A DNA stretch of 64,000 nucleotides from Brevinema_A sp051649605 (GCA_051649605.1 JBOFHK010000017.1:1-64000), one strand, 5' to 3'. Shown: positions 1 to 9,414, counted from the first letter of the stretch. The notes: a model not told the origin generated them from the letters alone. Numbers and translations: made by a program.

Positions 1-180
1 ATGAGCTAGGCGATTTCTTTGGTTTTTTGTGGTTAGAGAATAGAGAGACGAAGGCGATACTATTGTCTTATCCAGCAAACGCTGGATACAAAATATTTTC
101 TTGATCTAAGTCCTTACGAAATAAGTACTTGAAAAAAAAAGTTTGGAGAACATAGTACATTTTGGTTTTTTTGGGGGTTT
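1..180. other. 5' end of window, no gene recognised
   Basis: No convincing coding region lies here: the ATG at position 1 is followed at once by a stop. The only clear structure is an inverted repeat at 69-88, with an 8-bp stem TATCCAGC/GCTGGATA around an AAAC loop. It is followed by an A/T-rich tract (CAAAATATTTTC). It may be the terminator of a gene or RNA lying left of the window, but the T-tract is weak. Confidence 0.4.
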
Positions 181-209
181 TTGACCCTCTCAATCTTGTT
201 AGATATAAT
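181..209 (+). promoter_or_regulatory. Sigma-70-type promoter of aspS
   Basis: The -35 box is TTGACC (181-186) and the -10 box is a perfect TATAAT (204-209), with a 17-bp spacer. The predicted start near 216 leaves a 5' UTR of about 80 nt before the aspS Shine-Dalgarno AGGAG at 287-291. Confidence 0.8.
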
Positions 210-297
210 GGTGAAAGAGTTGAAGATAACACTCATCATTGCAAAATTTATAGAAATAAGTTATAATAAGATTTATATCATGATTTAGGAGAATCTT

Positions 298-2088
298 ATG
301 CTTTTGTCGCAGAAACGGACACTTTTTTGTGGTGAGATCACAGAAGATCAATATTTAGACCGAGAGCTTACTGTCAATGGTTGGGTAAATAGTTATCGTG
401 ATCATGGTGATTTAGTATTTATTGATCTTCGTGATCGTAGCGGTGTTGTTCAACTGGTTTTTGACCCAGCAGATTCGGCGAAAGCCCACGAATTATCAAA
501 AACTCTTCGTAGGGAAGATGTCATTGGAGCAAAGGGGATTCTCCGAAAACGTGCTGAAGGATTAGAAAATCCTCGTCTTGCTACAGGCAAATATGAACTT
601 TGTTGTACAGAGATTTTTCTTTTTAATCGCTCTAAAACACCTCCTTTTGATATTACGAGTGGCGAAAAAATTAACGAAGAAACACGTCTTATCTATCGCT
701 ATGTTGATATTCGTTCTCCTTTTATGTATAATAATCTACTCAAACGTTCCCAAATCACTAATAGTATTCGTTCTACCATGCAGGAGCACGGATTTTTAGA
801 AGTGGAGACGCCGATTCTCACCAAATCGACCCCAGAAGGGGCGAGAGATTTCTTGGTTCCTTCTCGGGTGCATAAAGGATCGTATTTTGCCTTACCTCAG
901 TCTCCTCAGATATTTAAGCAATTATTAATGATTGGTGGAATTGAACGTTATTATCAAATTGCTCGTTGTTTTCGTGATGAAGACCTTCGTGCTGATCGTC
1001 AACCAGAATTTACACAGCTTGATATTGAAACATCCTTTATGACAGCGGAAGATATTCAAACGCTAATCGAACGAATGCTATTTTCTTTAATGAAAATAGT
1101 CTATAACAAAGAAATTTCTACTCCCTTTCCTAGGATGACTTATAAAGACGCGATGGATAAGTACGGAGTTGATCGTCCTGACCTTCGCTTTGGGATGGAG
1201 ATTGTTGATGTTAGTGAGGTTGTCAAAGATTCTGAATTTTCTGTTTTTACCAATGTTACGGCAAAAGGTGGAATGGTCAAATGTCTTCCTGTTCCTAATG
1301 GAGAGAATCTTTCTCGTAAAGATTTAGATGAATTGATTGCTTTTGTAGGGCATTATGGGGCAAAAGGTATGGCTTGGATGAGGGTCAAAAATAGTGCTTT
1401 GGAGTCTAATATTGTCAAATATTTCTCTTCAGAAGTTTGCCAGCGATTGATTGATATAACTAATGCCAAAGATGGTTATACCCTGTTGTTTATTGCTGAT
1501 ACCAACGACAAAATCGTTTACGATGCGGTGGCTCATCTTCGTTTAGAGGTGGGTGATCGTTTTGGTTTACGTCCCAAAGATAAATTTAGTTTTTTGTGGG
1601 TTGTTGATTTTCCTCTCTTTGAACGAGACACCGAATCTAAGCGTTGGACTTCTGTTCATCATCCTTTTACATCCCCTCGTTTAGAGGACTTAGATCAATT
1701 AGATTCCGATCCTGGATCAGTTCGTGCGAACGCCTATGATGTTATCTGTAATGGTACAGAATTGGGTGGGGGTTCGATACGGATTGCTACGAGTGATATG
1801 CAGAGTAAAATCTTCAAATTATTGGATATTTCTTCCGAAGAAGTAGAAGAAAAATTTGGATTTTTGTTAGAAGCGTTAGCACATGGAGCACCACCTCATG
1901 GAGGTATTGCTTTAGGTTTGGATCGTTTGGTAATGATGTTCCAAGAGTTAGATTCTATTCGGGATGTAATCGCATTTCCTAAAACTCAAAAAGCGACTTG
2001 TCTTTTAATGAATGCTCCTTCTTCAGTGGATCAGCAACAATTAGCAGATTTAAATATCAAAAATATTGAAATCAAAGCTAATAGATAA
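298..2088 (+). CDS. aspS: Aspartyl-tRNA synthetase
   Basis: Charges tRNA-Asp with aspartate in the cytoplasm. At 596 aa it has the normal bacterial AspRS length. It opens with an OB-fold anticodon-binding domain (about residues 1-110) and continues into a class II catalytic core. Motif 2 (FRDEDLRADRQPEFTQLD) lies near residue 222 and motif 3 (GIALGLDRLVMM) near residue 536, with the bacterial GAD insertion domain between them (about 290-420). The ATG follows an AGGAG site by 6 nt. The gene has its own promoter and ends at a bidirectional hairpin shared with the convergent CHAT gene. I cannot tell from sequence alone whether it discriminates between tRNA-Asp and tRNA-Asn. Confidence 0.97.
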   Translation: MLLSQKRTLFCGEITEDQYLDRELTVNGWVNSYRDHGDLVFIDLRDRSGVVQLVFDPADSAKAHELSKTLRREDVIGAKGILRKRAEGLENPRLATGKYELCCTEIFLFNRSKTPPFDITSGEKINEETRLIYRYVDIRSPFMYNNLLKRSQITNSIRSTMQEHGFLEVETPILTKSTPEGARDFLVPSRVHKGSYFALPQSPQIFKQLLMIGGIERYYQIARCFRDEDLRADRQPEFTQLDIETSFMTAEDIQTLIERMLFSLMKIVYNKEISTPFPRMTYKDAMDKYGVDRPDLRFGMEIVDVSEVVKDSEFSVFTNVTAKGGMVKCLPVPNGENLSRKDLDELIAFVGHYGAKGMAWMRVKNSALESNIVKYFSSEVCQRLIDITNAKDGYTLLFIADTNDKIVYDAVAHLRLEVGDRFGLRPKDKFSFLWVVDFPLFERDTESKRWTSVHHPFTSPRLEDLDQLDSDPGSVRANAYDVICNGTELGGGSIRIATSDMQSKIFKLLDISSEEVEEKFGFLLEALAHGAPPHGGIALGLDRLVMMFQELDSIRDVIAFPKTQKATCLLMNAPSSVDQQQLADLNIKNIEIKANR

Positions 2089-2106
2089 TAAGATTTTTTA
2101 TCAGAA

Positions 2107-2137
2107 AATACCCCTTAGTTTATTTGGGGTATTTTTT
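2107..2137. terminator. Bidirectional terminator between aspS and CHAT operon
   Basis: An 8-bp stem AATACCCC/GGGGTATT (2107-2114 and 2126-2133) is flanked by A-runs on the left and T-runs on the right, so it can work for both convergent transcripts. Confidence 0.8.
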
Positions 2138-3131
2138 AATGCTTACTTGGGAAATAAATACGGAAATATTTATAAATTTTGGGATAGAATATCTTAAGTA
2201 GGCAAAATGCTGTCCAAGTATTCCCAGAGTTAGTAATAAATCTTAGGATTGGGGCAAAAATGGTTTTTTTGCATAAGGTATAAAAAGGTGAAGCAATAAC
2301 GATAGTACCTTTATCTATAAAATGTTGGATAATTCCCTGTGGTTGACGAGCGAGAACGCAACTATTAAATATTACAATATGAGGAGAGAGTTCTATAATT
2401 AATGATTCGAGGGTTTGATTTTCTAGGTATGATCGCCCTTCACTGGTAGCCCCATGTGCTGAAACGAGTAATAACTCCGCTTTTTTGTTATTAAGCTGTA
2501 AAGATCGTTTTTCTAATAATTTCAATATATAGAGAGACTCTTCGTAAGCGAGTTCTAAATTAGGATCAAACATGATAGAGGTACTGTGAATCATTTTAGG
2601 AAGAAGAAGCCCTGTTTTGGATACGATAAAAACTTTTACAAAAAAATAAGGATATAAAAATTCGAAAGGGATAAAATAAAAATTTTCTCTGTAAGAAATT
2701 TCTAAAATTGTTGGGATACTAGGAAGAGGGATACCTAGCTGTTCAAAAAAACTCTCCATAATAGATTGCCCTTGATGAACAATACCTAAATAATCTGATC
2801 GTGAAAAAATTTCTATTTGTTCAGAAAATAGATGGGACCAATATTGTTGATCGGCTTTAGATAAGGAATATTGGTGGGAAAAATTGGGAGTCTGAATATC
2901 GAATAAGAGATCGTTGTTTTTATGATAAATAGTAATTAGGTATGCTTGATTGAGTTCTAATAATGGGAAACAATTTTGGATTTGTTTGGGGGTAATTTTG
3001 ATACTTGATGATTGGGCAAAAAGACTATCGGCGATAGGAAGAAGCTCATCTTGAAAATGGGAAAATTTGATAAAAGATAAATTTTCTTGAAAAACCCTAA
3101 TATGACGGGTATCATATCTTAAGAGATTCAT
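2136..3131 (-). CDS. CHAT-domain (caspase-like) protein
   Basis: A 331-aa protein whose C-terminal half has the CHAT fold signature. It carries the iPxEfL-type motif (IPFEFLY, about residues 154-160), the catalytic His in LLLVSAHG (H226) and the catalytic Cys in IVIFNSC (C258), followed by a GTIVIASPF strand. Family members are clan CD cysteine peptidases that cleave target proteins, often under control of TPR or other sensor regions. The N-terminal half (1-140) is unrecognised and there is no signal peptide, so it probably acts in the cytoplasm. It is the last gene of a five-gene minus-strand operon, 2 nt after the exported-protein gene. Family assignment is likely from the dyad and spacing; the substrate is unknown. 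Confidence 0.75.
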   Translation of the reverse strand: MNLLRYDTRHIRVFQENLSFIKFSHFQDELLPIADSLFAQSSSIKITPKQIQNCFPLLELNQAYLITIYHKNNDLLFDIQTPNFSHQYSLSKADQQYWSHLFSEQIEIFSRSDYLGIVHQGQSIMESFFEQLGIPLPSIPTILEISYRENFYFIPFEFLYPYFFVKVFIVSKTGLLLPKMIHSTSIMFDPNLELAYEESLYILKLLEKRSLQLNNKKAELLLVSAHGATSEGRSYLENQTLESLIIELSPHIVIFNSCVLARQPQGIIQHFIDKGTIVIASPFYTLCKKTIFAPILRFITNSGNTWTAFCLLKIFYPKIYKYFRIYFPSKH

Positions 3132-3133
3132 GA

Positions 3134-4039
3134 TTAGTTTGAAGAGGGAATAATGACAATAACATTTCCTTTTTTGAGGTTATTGATTGTCCGCTGTTGA
3201 CTAAATAGTTTTTGTACGTCTTCATCAAATAAAACAATATCGGCGGATAAAGCCCCATCGATCGAATGGGGTAGTGTGTAAGAGATATATTTACCTAAAG
3301 ATGGGTGGGCTAATGCCTCAGTGATTGAGGTAACAAAATGTACGGCACTTTGTTTGAGAAGAATTTGAGGATCAACTGTTTCGATACTATGGAGGATTTC
3401 TCCTTTGGTGTTGAGAATTCTTGGGGTAAGAGAGGCTTTAAAATAAGGGAACATAACCATATCGATTATTAAGGTATCATAAATCTGTGTTCCTGTTGTT
3501 TCACGTTGAAGATAATTGGTAATTTCTCGTGGTCGGATATTTTGGTATAGGAGCTGGGTAATACTATTAGTGCCGAATAAGGGAATAGAAACCTGACCGT
3601 ACATACTAGAATTACTGATAATAGTATTTTCTAAGGGGCGATCGTATAAAATAGAGAGTATATTAAGGCGGATTGTTTGTTGTTGATCAAAAAGATTTCC
3701 TAAAGAGAATATTGATGAGATCCGTAATTTTGTGATAGCTCCAGTCATAAATTGTAAAATTCGTTCTCTTAACTGACCAGACATATTTTGGTTATGCCGA
3801 CCAATATTACGATCACTATAAGTAATAGGGATATTGTATTCTGTAACTATTTCTCCTTTGGACCAATTAATATAAGAATGATACTCATCGAGAGGTTCAA
3901 CCATATCTTTTTGTAAAGAATCTTTAACGATATCAGAGTATTCTATAAATTCTCCTGGTTTTAACTGGGCGTAGAGGGCGATGGTAGAAAAAATATTTAA
4001 GAAAAAAAATAGGATATAACGATTCATAATGGTACTCAT
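3134..4039 (-). CDS. Exported protein of unknown function
   Basis: A 301-aa protein with an N-terminal hydrophobic segment (ILFFFLNIFSTIALYAQ) that looks like a cleavable signal peptide, so it is probably periplasmic or outer-membrane attached. I do not recognise a domain. The C-terminal part (about 215-300) has a helix and strand pattern ending in GNVIVIIP. The start overlaps the stop of the upstream TPR-like gene by 4 nt (ATGA), which suggests translational coupling. An internal ATG at residue 5 is an alternative start. It lies between the TPR-like and CHAT genes, so a joint role with them is plausible but unproven. Confidence 0.6.
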   Translation of the reverse strand: MSTIMNRYILFFFLNIFSTIALYAQLKPGEFIEYSDIVKDSLQKDMVEPLDEYHSYINWSKGEIVTEYNIPITYSDRNIGRHNQNMSGQLRERILQFMTGAITKLRISSIFSLGNLFDQQQTIRLNILSILYDRPLENTIISNSSMYGQVSIPLFGTNSITQLLYQNIRPREITNYLQRETTGTQIYDTLIIDMVMFPYFKASLTPRILNTKGEILHSIETVDPQILLKQSAVHFVTSITEALAHPSLGKYISYTLPHSIDGALSADIVLFDEDVQKLFSQQRTINNLKKGNVIVIIPSSN

Positions 4040-4515
4040 GATTTACTTAATCGATCAATATCTTTTTTTGAAATTACTTGAGGTTTCCAAGCACTAATAT
4101 TTTGTTGATATTTTTGAAGGATAGTATTTTGAATAATCCCTAATTTTTGTTTAGCGATTATTAGTGCTTCATGAGGAAGCATAGTTGGTGCTTGCCCAGA
4201 GATTTTAGAACCTGTATTAAAGTTTTCTCCTTTTTGGAGTGCTTCTCTTTTTTTATCTTCTTGAATAAGAAATCGAACTGTTTGAGCTATACTATACGCA
4301 ATTTTATCTGCACTATCGTAAAGACCAGCTTTTTTATAGAGTTTTAATGCAGCAACGAGATCTTTTTTTTCATGTTCTAAAACACTTGCGATTTTGGCGA
4401 TTCCTTCTTTATAATCAATAGCTAAGAATATTTTGAGAGCATTTTTATAATCTCTGTTAGTAAATAGCTCGTTTCCACGACGGATTAGTATGATTTTATC
4501 GGAAGTATCAATCAT
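4036..4515 (-). CDS. TPR-like helical-repeat protein
   Basis: A 159-aa cytoplasmic protein with no signal peptide. Residues 12-75 form helix pairs typical of tetratricopeptide-like repeats (RRGNELFTNRDYKNALKIF, then KDLVAALKLYKKAGLYDSA). The C-terminal part is charged and has no recognised fold. The ATG has a GGAG site 8 nt upstream. It overlaps the next gene by 4 nt and follows the UPF0182 gene by 19 nt, so it belongs to the same operon. TPR proteins commonly act as scaffolds or as regulators of CHAT proteases; that link here is inference from position. Confidence 0.55.
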   Translation of the reverse strand: MIDTSDKIILIRRGNELFTNRDYKNALKIFLAIDYKEGIAKIASVLEHEKKDLVAALKLYKKAGLYDSADKIAYSIAQTVRFLIQEDKKREALQKGENFNTGSKISGQAPTMLPHEALIIAKQKLGIIQNTILQKYQQNISAWKPQVISKKDIDRLSKS

Positions 4516-4534
4516 AAAAAATCTCCGTTTTTTA

Positions 4535-7051
4535 TTATTCGCTACTGGTTATTTTTTGCAAAGCGACTCCTATTTTATCGACATTTTCTTTATATTCTTG
4601 AGTGTTTCCAGTGATTCTTGCTTGTTCTGCTTGGAGATAATATTGGTAACTCTCAAGTAGAATCGAGCGGAGCTGTTCTTCTTCTGATAGGCTGATTTCT
4701 TCTTCTGAGCTAATTTTTTGTAAGGCTGTATAAATTAACTGATTGATTGTATGTCCTAAACTAATAGATGTTTGATCAATTATTGTAAACTGAGCGGCTA
4801 AAGGAGTACTGAGACCTTCTGCTTCAAGAAATACCGTATGAGCGTAGATTCCTTTATTTTCTATAGGATAGAATGTTAACTGTGAAGGCGATAATTTTGA
4901 TCCAATTTGTCCCCACAATGTTGCCATCCGTGAGAATTCTGAATCTTGATTCAAGAATGCTAAGGCTTGCCCAGCTCCTGGGATTCCTAAGCTTGATGGG
5001 GCTTCATAGAGGGATAGATATTTTTGTTTATTGTGGTCAATATAGGCAAGAAATTGTGCTGCAAAAATACTTTTCCCTGTCGGATTATAAGTTTGTTGGA
5101 GTGCAATTCGGTTGCTATAGATTTGATAAGAATAAGGGAAATTCTCTTGGAGATGAATTTCTCTTTTATTAATTTCGGAATAGTAGCTAGTAGCATCCAT
5201 ATCATGGTACGTTTGTAATAAAGTGCTTTGGATCTGAAATAATTCTTTAGGATAGCGGTATTTATCAGTAGGGAGCTGGAGTGTTTTGGTAAATAGATTA
5301 GGGTATAGTTTTTTTGTAATACGGATATAAGGATTTTCTTCTTCTAGGACATCAAAAATCACTTCTCCAGAATAGGCGGAGACAAATACTTTCATCGGTG
5401 ATTGTACCCAATTATACGATCCCCAAGGAGTATCTACTGATTTAGAAACATAGATAGAATCTGATACGGTATAGGCGTCCATTTCCCACCATAATTCTTG
5501 ATTATGATAGATTAACGCTGGTTCTGAGTAGTGAAAATCAGGGAGAATAGTTTTAGCAATATCCTTGGGTTTTCTTCTAAAGATAAATTGTGTTTCAGGT
5601 AAAAAATAATCGGTAAGGAAAAATCTACTATCTTTGTAGATAATCATAAGGAGTATTTTAGTAAAGAAATTTATAGGGATATTTTTAATATCTCTAAAAT
5701 ATTGATTCTCTAAAGGGAATCCTTCTTTTTTAAAATTTGCTAAAGGCATTTTGGTATTGATAAAAATATAATCGTCATAGTATTCACTAAAAAAGATATG
5801 GGGATTTTTTAGAGGAAGATCGATTATATTGGTGTGGAGTTCTAAATCCTTAAGAACAAGCTGGGAAAATCCATTATTATCAAAAAGATGTGCTGCTCCT
5901 ATGACCGCACCATAACCGAAAATATTCCGAAAATGCTTGACATCCCAAAGAACATCAAGATCCTCTGAACTTTCTCGAGCAGCAATAAGATAAGGGGCTA
6001 TATCTCCCTTATCGTCAGATAAAACAATAGAACTTACCGAATGAATCGTAAAAATGGGGAGGACTTCTTGATTTTGTTGGATCACTTTTAGAAAGTGAAA
6101 TTCATCTTGCCAGAAATTTTTTGCAAGTACATTAGAGAGTTCTTCTCGTTTGATGATAGAGCTATTATCACGGATAATCGTTTGAATACCAAAAGCTTTT
6201 CTAGTACTTTCTGCATGGATTCCAGCAAATTTTTCTTGTAAAGAACTTTGATTTGGTGTATAGACTACTGTTTTTAAATACAGGGGCCAAAGAGTATTTG
6301 CAACAACACTAAATAAAGTGATGGTTATTATTCCGATAGCGATTATACGTTTTTGAGGGAATATTGTAATAAAAACTAAAAAGAAGTAAATAATAACTAA
6401 TGAAATTACTAAGGGAAGAAAATTTCCATAGAGATCCAGATACCCAATATAATTTTGAACAGAAGAATGAATATTCTCGAATCTGTTTACTAACATTATT
6501 ATGAAAAGCCAAGCGATAACAGATAAAAGTAGAAATTTATCTAAGAAATGGAGTTTCTCTTGTTTAGAATAACAAATAAATCGAAATCCTAAAAGAACAG
6601 ATGTATAAACAATGAAAAATAAAGCACTTTTTTTAATGAGGGGAATGGTAAATAAAAAGAAAGAAAAATCTAATTGTGTTAAAGGATCAATAGACCCTGT
6701 AGAGCCACCTAATGTAGCATTGAGTATCGCTGGTGAAAGCTGTACAAAATATTCCATAGTGAGAGAAACTACAAAAATTACTGTTGTTTTGAGGATTAAG
6801 AATTTTTTATTATTTCTCTCTTTTTGGGGAGCTGAAAATATATGAAATAAACTAAAAATAGTACATACCATTGCAAAAGTAGGGATAGAAATCCATCGAA
6901 TAAGAATAAGCCTAAGTGTCGAATGGATAATATTTTGAGAATAGAGCCATAGTATATTAATAATAAAATATGCGGAAAAATACAGGGTGATAGCAATGAC
7001 TAAAACAATTAATAATACGATGATAATTCTTCTTTGAACTTGTATTTTCAC
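4535..7051 (-). CDS. UPF0182 family membrane protein
   Basis: An 838-aa protein matching the UPF0182 (COG1615) pattern. It has about seven hydrophobic segments in residues 1-260, followed by a large extracytoplasmic domain with family-like blocks (TPWGSYNWVQSPMKVFVSAYSG near 545-565, and LPTDKYRYPKELFQIQ). Length is slightly below the usual 900 or so. The start codon is GTG, preceded by AAGGA. The function of the family is not known; members occur in actinobacteria, cyanobacteria and spirochaetes. It is the second gene of the operon, 32 nt after the HAMP/PAS-like gene, so it may be a membrane partner of that protein. Confidence 0.85.
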   Translation of the reverse strand: MKIQVQRRIIIVLLIVLVIAITLYFSAYFIINILWLYSQNIIHSTLRLILIRWISIPTFAMVCTIFSLFHIFSAPQKERNNKKFLILKTTVIFVVSLTMEYFVQLSPAILNATLGGSTGSIDPLTQLDFSFFLFTIPLIKKSALFFIVYTSVLLGFRFICYSKQEKLHFLDKFLLLSVIAWLFIIMLVNRFENIHSSVQNYIGYLDLYGNFLPLVISLVIIYFFLVFITIFPQKRIIAIGIITITLFSVVANTLWPLYLKTVVYTPNQSSLQEKFAGIHAESTRKAFGIQTIIRDNSSIIKREELSNVLAKNFWQDEFHFLKVIQQNQEVLPIFTIHSVSSIVLSDDKGDIAPYLIAARESSEDLDVLWDVKHFRNIFGYGAVIGAAHLFDNNGFSQLVLKDLELHTNIIDLPLKNPHIFFSEYYDDYIFINTKMPLANFKKEGFPLENQYFRDIKNIPINFFTKILLMIIYKDSRFFLTDYFLPETQFIFRRKPKDIAKTILPDFHYSEPALIYHNQELWWEMDAYTVSDSIYVSKSVDTPWGSYNWVQSPMKVFVSAYSGEVIFDVLEEENPYIRITKKLYPNLFTKTLQLPTDKYRYPKELFQIQSTLLQTYHDMDATSYYSEINKREIHLQENFPYSYQIYSNRIALQQTYNPTGKSIFAAQFLAYIDHNKQKYLSLYEAPSSLGIPGAGQALAFLNQDSEFSRMATLWGQIGSKLSPSQLTFYPIENKGIYAHTVFLEAEGLSTPLAAQFTIIDQTSISLGHTINQLIYTALQKISSEEEISLSEEEQLRSILLESYQYYLQAEQARITGNTQEYKENVDKIGVALQKITSSE

Positions 7052-7083
7052 GAAATTATCCTTAAACTTTATTTAATAGTAAG

Positions 7084-7974
7084 TTACTTATGAATTTTAG
7101 ATTCATCAACAATATTTTTTTTCTCTTTTTCTATACTTTGACCATTAATGAATATATATAGCATTTGGGATACTGAATGTTCTAACTCGTTAATAATAGG
7201 AATCCCGACAACTTGTTCAAAAATATATTTTTTATCACCTACTAAATCAGAAAATATTCCATCATGGATAATATGTTTTTTTTCTTGATGGATGAGATTA
7301 TTTTTTAATTGGGCAAACTGTTGTTCGGTGAAAAATGGTTCTTGTTCCTCTGTTTTGAGTGTAAGATAGCTTAAAGGAGTATCTTCCAAAATATAATATT
7401 GTGTCTTAGGTTTTCCTTGAATATCAATAAAAACGCTTTTTTTAAGAAAATGTTCTTTAAAACTATTGTTGTAAAAAGAGATATAAGGTTCATTGGTATT
7501 CATGTTAATGAGTAAAAGAGGATAAGGAAGCAGTTCTGCAACATTGGTGAATTTTCCTTGTTCTGCTTTTGCTAAATTAGTTTTTAGTTGGTCGTAATAA
7601 TCGATTTTTGTAATAAAATCATTTAAACGTGTTCCAAGGTTTCCAAATTCATCTTGATCGGGAAAACGTAGGCTAGCAGGTCTCAAAATCGAAGATTGGT
7701 CAATATTTTCAAAACGACGTAATAAATCTTTGTATTTGTTAATTCCTCTATCAAAAATAAAAATAGAGATGGCAATACCAGTGATAATTGCTATTAAAGA
7801 CATGATAATAACGGTAATATAGAGATTACGGTATATTTGTTCAATATCGCTAGAAACAATTCCCCACACTGGTTCTAAAATAATATCGACACTTGTCAGC
7901 ATGACAAAGAAACTAATCATGACAACAATAGAAAGAATAATATAAACACGAATAATATTGGATAAAGAAAACAA
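7084..7974 (-). CDS. Membrane protein with HAMP- and PAS-like regions
   Basis: A 296-aa protein with two transmembrane segments (about 8-30 and 50-75) around a short periplasmic loop. These are followed by a HAMP-like linker (about 76-130, with RFPDQDEFGNLGTRLNDF) and a region resembling a PAS fold (about 150-275). No histidine-kinase, GGDEF, methyl-accepting or phosphatase domain follows, so it looks like a sensor without an output module. The start is TTG after AGAGG. It is the first gene of the operon that ends with the CHAT gene, which makes a sensing role for that operon plausible. Domain calls are from pattern only and could be wrong in detail. Confidence 0.55.
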   Translation of the reverse strand: MFSLSNIIRVYIILSIVVMISFFVMLTSVDIILEPVWGIVSSDIEQIYRNLYITVIIMSLIAIITGIAISIFIFDRGINKYKDLLRRFENIDQSSILRPASLRFPDQDEFGNLGTRLNDFITKIDYYDQLKTNLAKAEQGKFTNVAELLPYPLLLINMNTNEPYISFYNNSFKEHFLKKSVFIDIQGKPKTQYYILEDTPLSYLTLKTEEQEPFFTEQQFAQLKNNLIHQEKKHIIHDGIFSDLVGDKKYIFEQVVGIPIINELEHSVSQMLYIFINGQSIEKEKKNIVDESKIHK

Positions 7975-8035
7975 AATAACCTCTTACATATAAATTGATA
8001 TGGTTAAGTATCACAAGAAAATATACGATATAAAT

Positions 8036-8065
8036 ATTATAATATAAATTTTTTAAAAAATCCAA
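8036..8065 (-). promoter_or_regulatory. Candidate promoter of the UPF0182-CHAT operon
   Basis: On the minus strand a TTGGAT -35 (8060-8065) and TATAAT -10 (8036-8041) are separated by 18 bp. The -10 lies in a nearly symmetric A/T tract that could also serve the divergent gene at 8092. Confidence 0.45.
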
Positions 8066-8091
8066 TAAGATATATCAATGAAGGGTCTAGA

Positions 8092-8973
8092 ATGAAAAAT
8101 ATATTATTTGCTTCTGTTAATGGACAGAATATTTTAGGAGAAGATGTTCTTACTAGTCGTAAACGTCTTTTATCAGAATTAGAGCCTGAGAGTACGACTT
8201 TTGTAAGTATTCCTAACGAAGAGAACAATTCTTTTTTAAATGCAGAAGCTTTACAAAAAACGATACAACAGAAAGCTTTAGTTGCTTTAGCCAAGTTTGA
8301 AGGGATAGAAGTGTCGGAAGAAGAGCTTTCTCAAACCATCTACGAATTACGCTCTGCTTATGATGATGAAGTCGATTGGGTAACAAGCTTGGATGATTTA
8401 GGAATTGATGATAAAAATATTCGGGAAGTGTTTTATCGGGATTTGATGATCGATCGTCTCCTTCAGTCTCACTTAGAACTTTTTGAAGTTCCGGATAGTG
8501 AGAAAGCAGAAGAGTTTTATCAGCAAAATTTAGAATCAATGAAAATTAATGATTCTTATACCTTTATCGAATTAGAAATAAAAAATTCTCAGCATATTAA
8601 GATAGCAGCAGATATTCTTGCTCAAAACGATACGACAGAGATTATTAAAAAAGCACAAAATTATGGTTGGGACGCCGTACTCAATGAGAGTATTCGCTTT
8701 CAGCAACTTCCGGTGGCATTACAGGAAATGATGAAAGATCTCCCAGAACAAAAAATAGGGACTCTCCCTTTAGAAGATGAAAGTCTGGTATTTGTTAAAT
8801 TACTACAAAAAATACCAGGGAAGCAGTTATCGTTGGAGGATGCATTACCAGGTTTGATAGAATATCTTAAATATCAACAATATAAAGATTTATTAGATGA
8901 ACTAACAGATTTAGCATTAGATAAAAGTGATATTCAGTATCATAATATCGAATTATTAAAGCAACTAAAGTAA
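8092..8973 (+). CDS. SurA/PpiC-like protein without signal peptide
   Basis: A 293-aa protein built like the SurA/PrsA/NifM group. The N-terminal VNGQNIL strand is followed by a helical chaperone-type domain (about 45-150, with EGIEVSEEELSQTI and the VPDSEKAEEFYQQNLESM linker). A shorter, degenerate parvulin-like domain (about 150-250) and a C-terminal helix follow. Unlike SurA or PrsA there is no signal peptide or lipobox, so it should be cytoplasmic. Whether it has isomerase activity is doubtful because the parvulin part is weak. It is followed after 12 nt by a small membrane protein, probably co-transcribed. Confidence 0.55.
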   Translation: MKNILFASVNGQNILGEDVLTSRKRLLSELEPESTTFVSIPNEENNSFLNAEALQKTIQQKALVALAKFEGIEVSEEELSQTIYELRSAYDDEVDWVTSLDDLGIDDKNIREVFYRDLMIDRLLQSHLELFEVPDSEKAEEFYQQNLESMKINDSYTFIELEIKNSQHIKIAADILAQNDTTEIIKKAQNYGWDAVLNESIRFQQLPVALQEMMKDLPEQKIGTLPLEDESLVFVKLLQKIPGKQLSLEDALPGLIEYLKYQQYKDLLDELTDLALDKSDIQYHNIELLKQLK

Positions 8974-8985
8974 CATGAGGTCTAT

Positions 8986-9414
8986 ATGATTGATCAAATC
9001 AATATATTTATTGTCGTTTTTTTCTTAATATTGATTGGTATGGGTGGAGTAATACTTTTATTTATTTCACCAAAAGTAGTTAAGGAGACAAAAATATTAT
9101 TAAATACCTATGCTCAAGAAAAAGAGCTAAAAAATAGTGAAAAAGGATTATCCTCACTTATGGAAGAATTATCTCACACTCGGAACAAAGAGCGAATTGA
9201 GGGAATCAAGAAAAAAATTATTCATAAAGTGGAAGAAATGGAATTAAATAATTCTAGTATGGTGCAACTCCGACAGGTTGATATGATTAAAAAATGGCTT
9301 GAGGTCTTTTCTATTGATCAGCATATTAAAGATATTCAGAAAAATGGGATTTCTCAGCAGGTTCAGTTTGATAAAAAGAAAAAAGATTTCAAGTTAATGA
9401 TTTTAAAACATTAG
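8986..9414 (+). CDS. Small membrane protein with coiled coil
   Basis: A 142-aa protein with one N-terminal transmembrane segment (about 5-28). A long charged helical region rich in Lys and Glu (about 40-110) follows and is likely to be a coiled coil. No family recognised. It follows the SurA-like gene by 12 nt, so the two may work together. The transcript probably ends at the hairpin at 9484-9518. Confidence 0.5.
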   Translation: MIDQINIFIVVFFLILIGMGGVILLFISPKVVKETKILLNTYAQEKELKNSEKGLSSLMEELSHTRNKERIEGIKKKIIHKVEEMELNNSSMVQLRQVDMIKKWLEVFSIDQHIKDIQKNGISQQVQFDKKKKDFKLMILKH

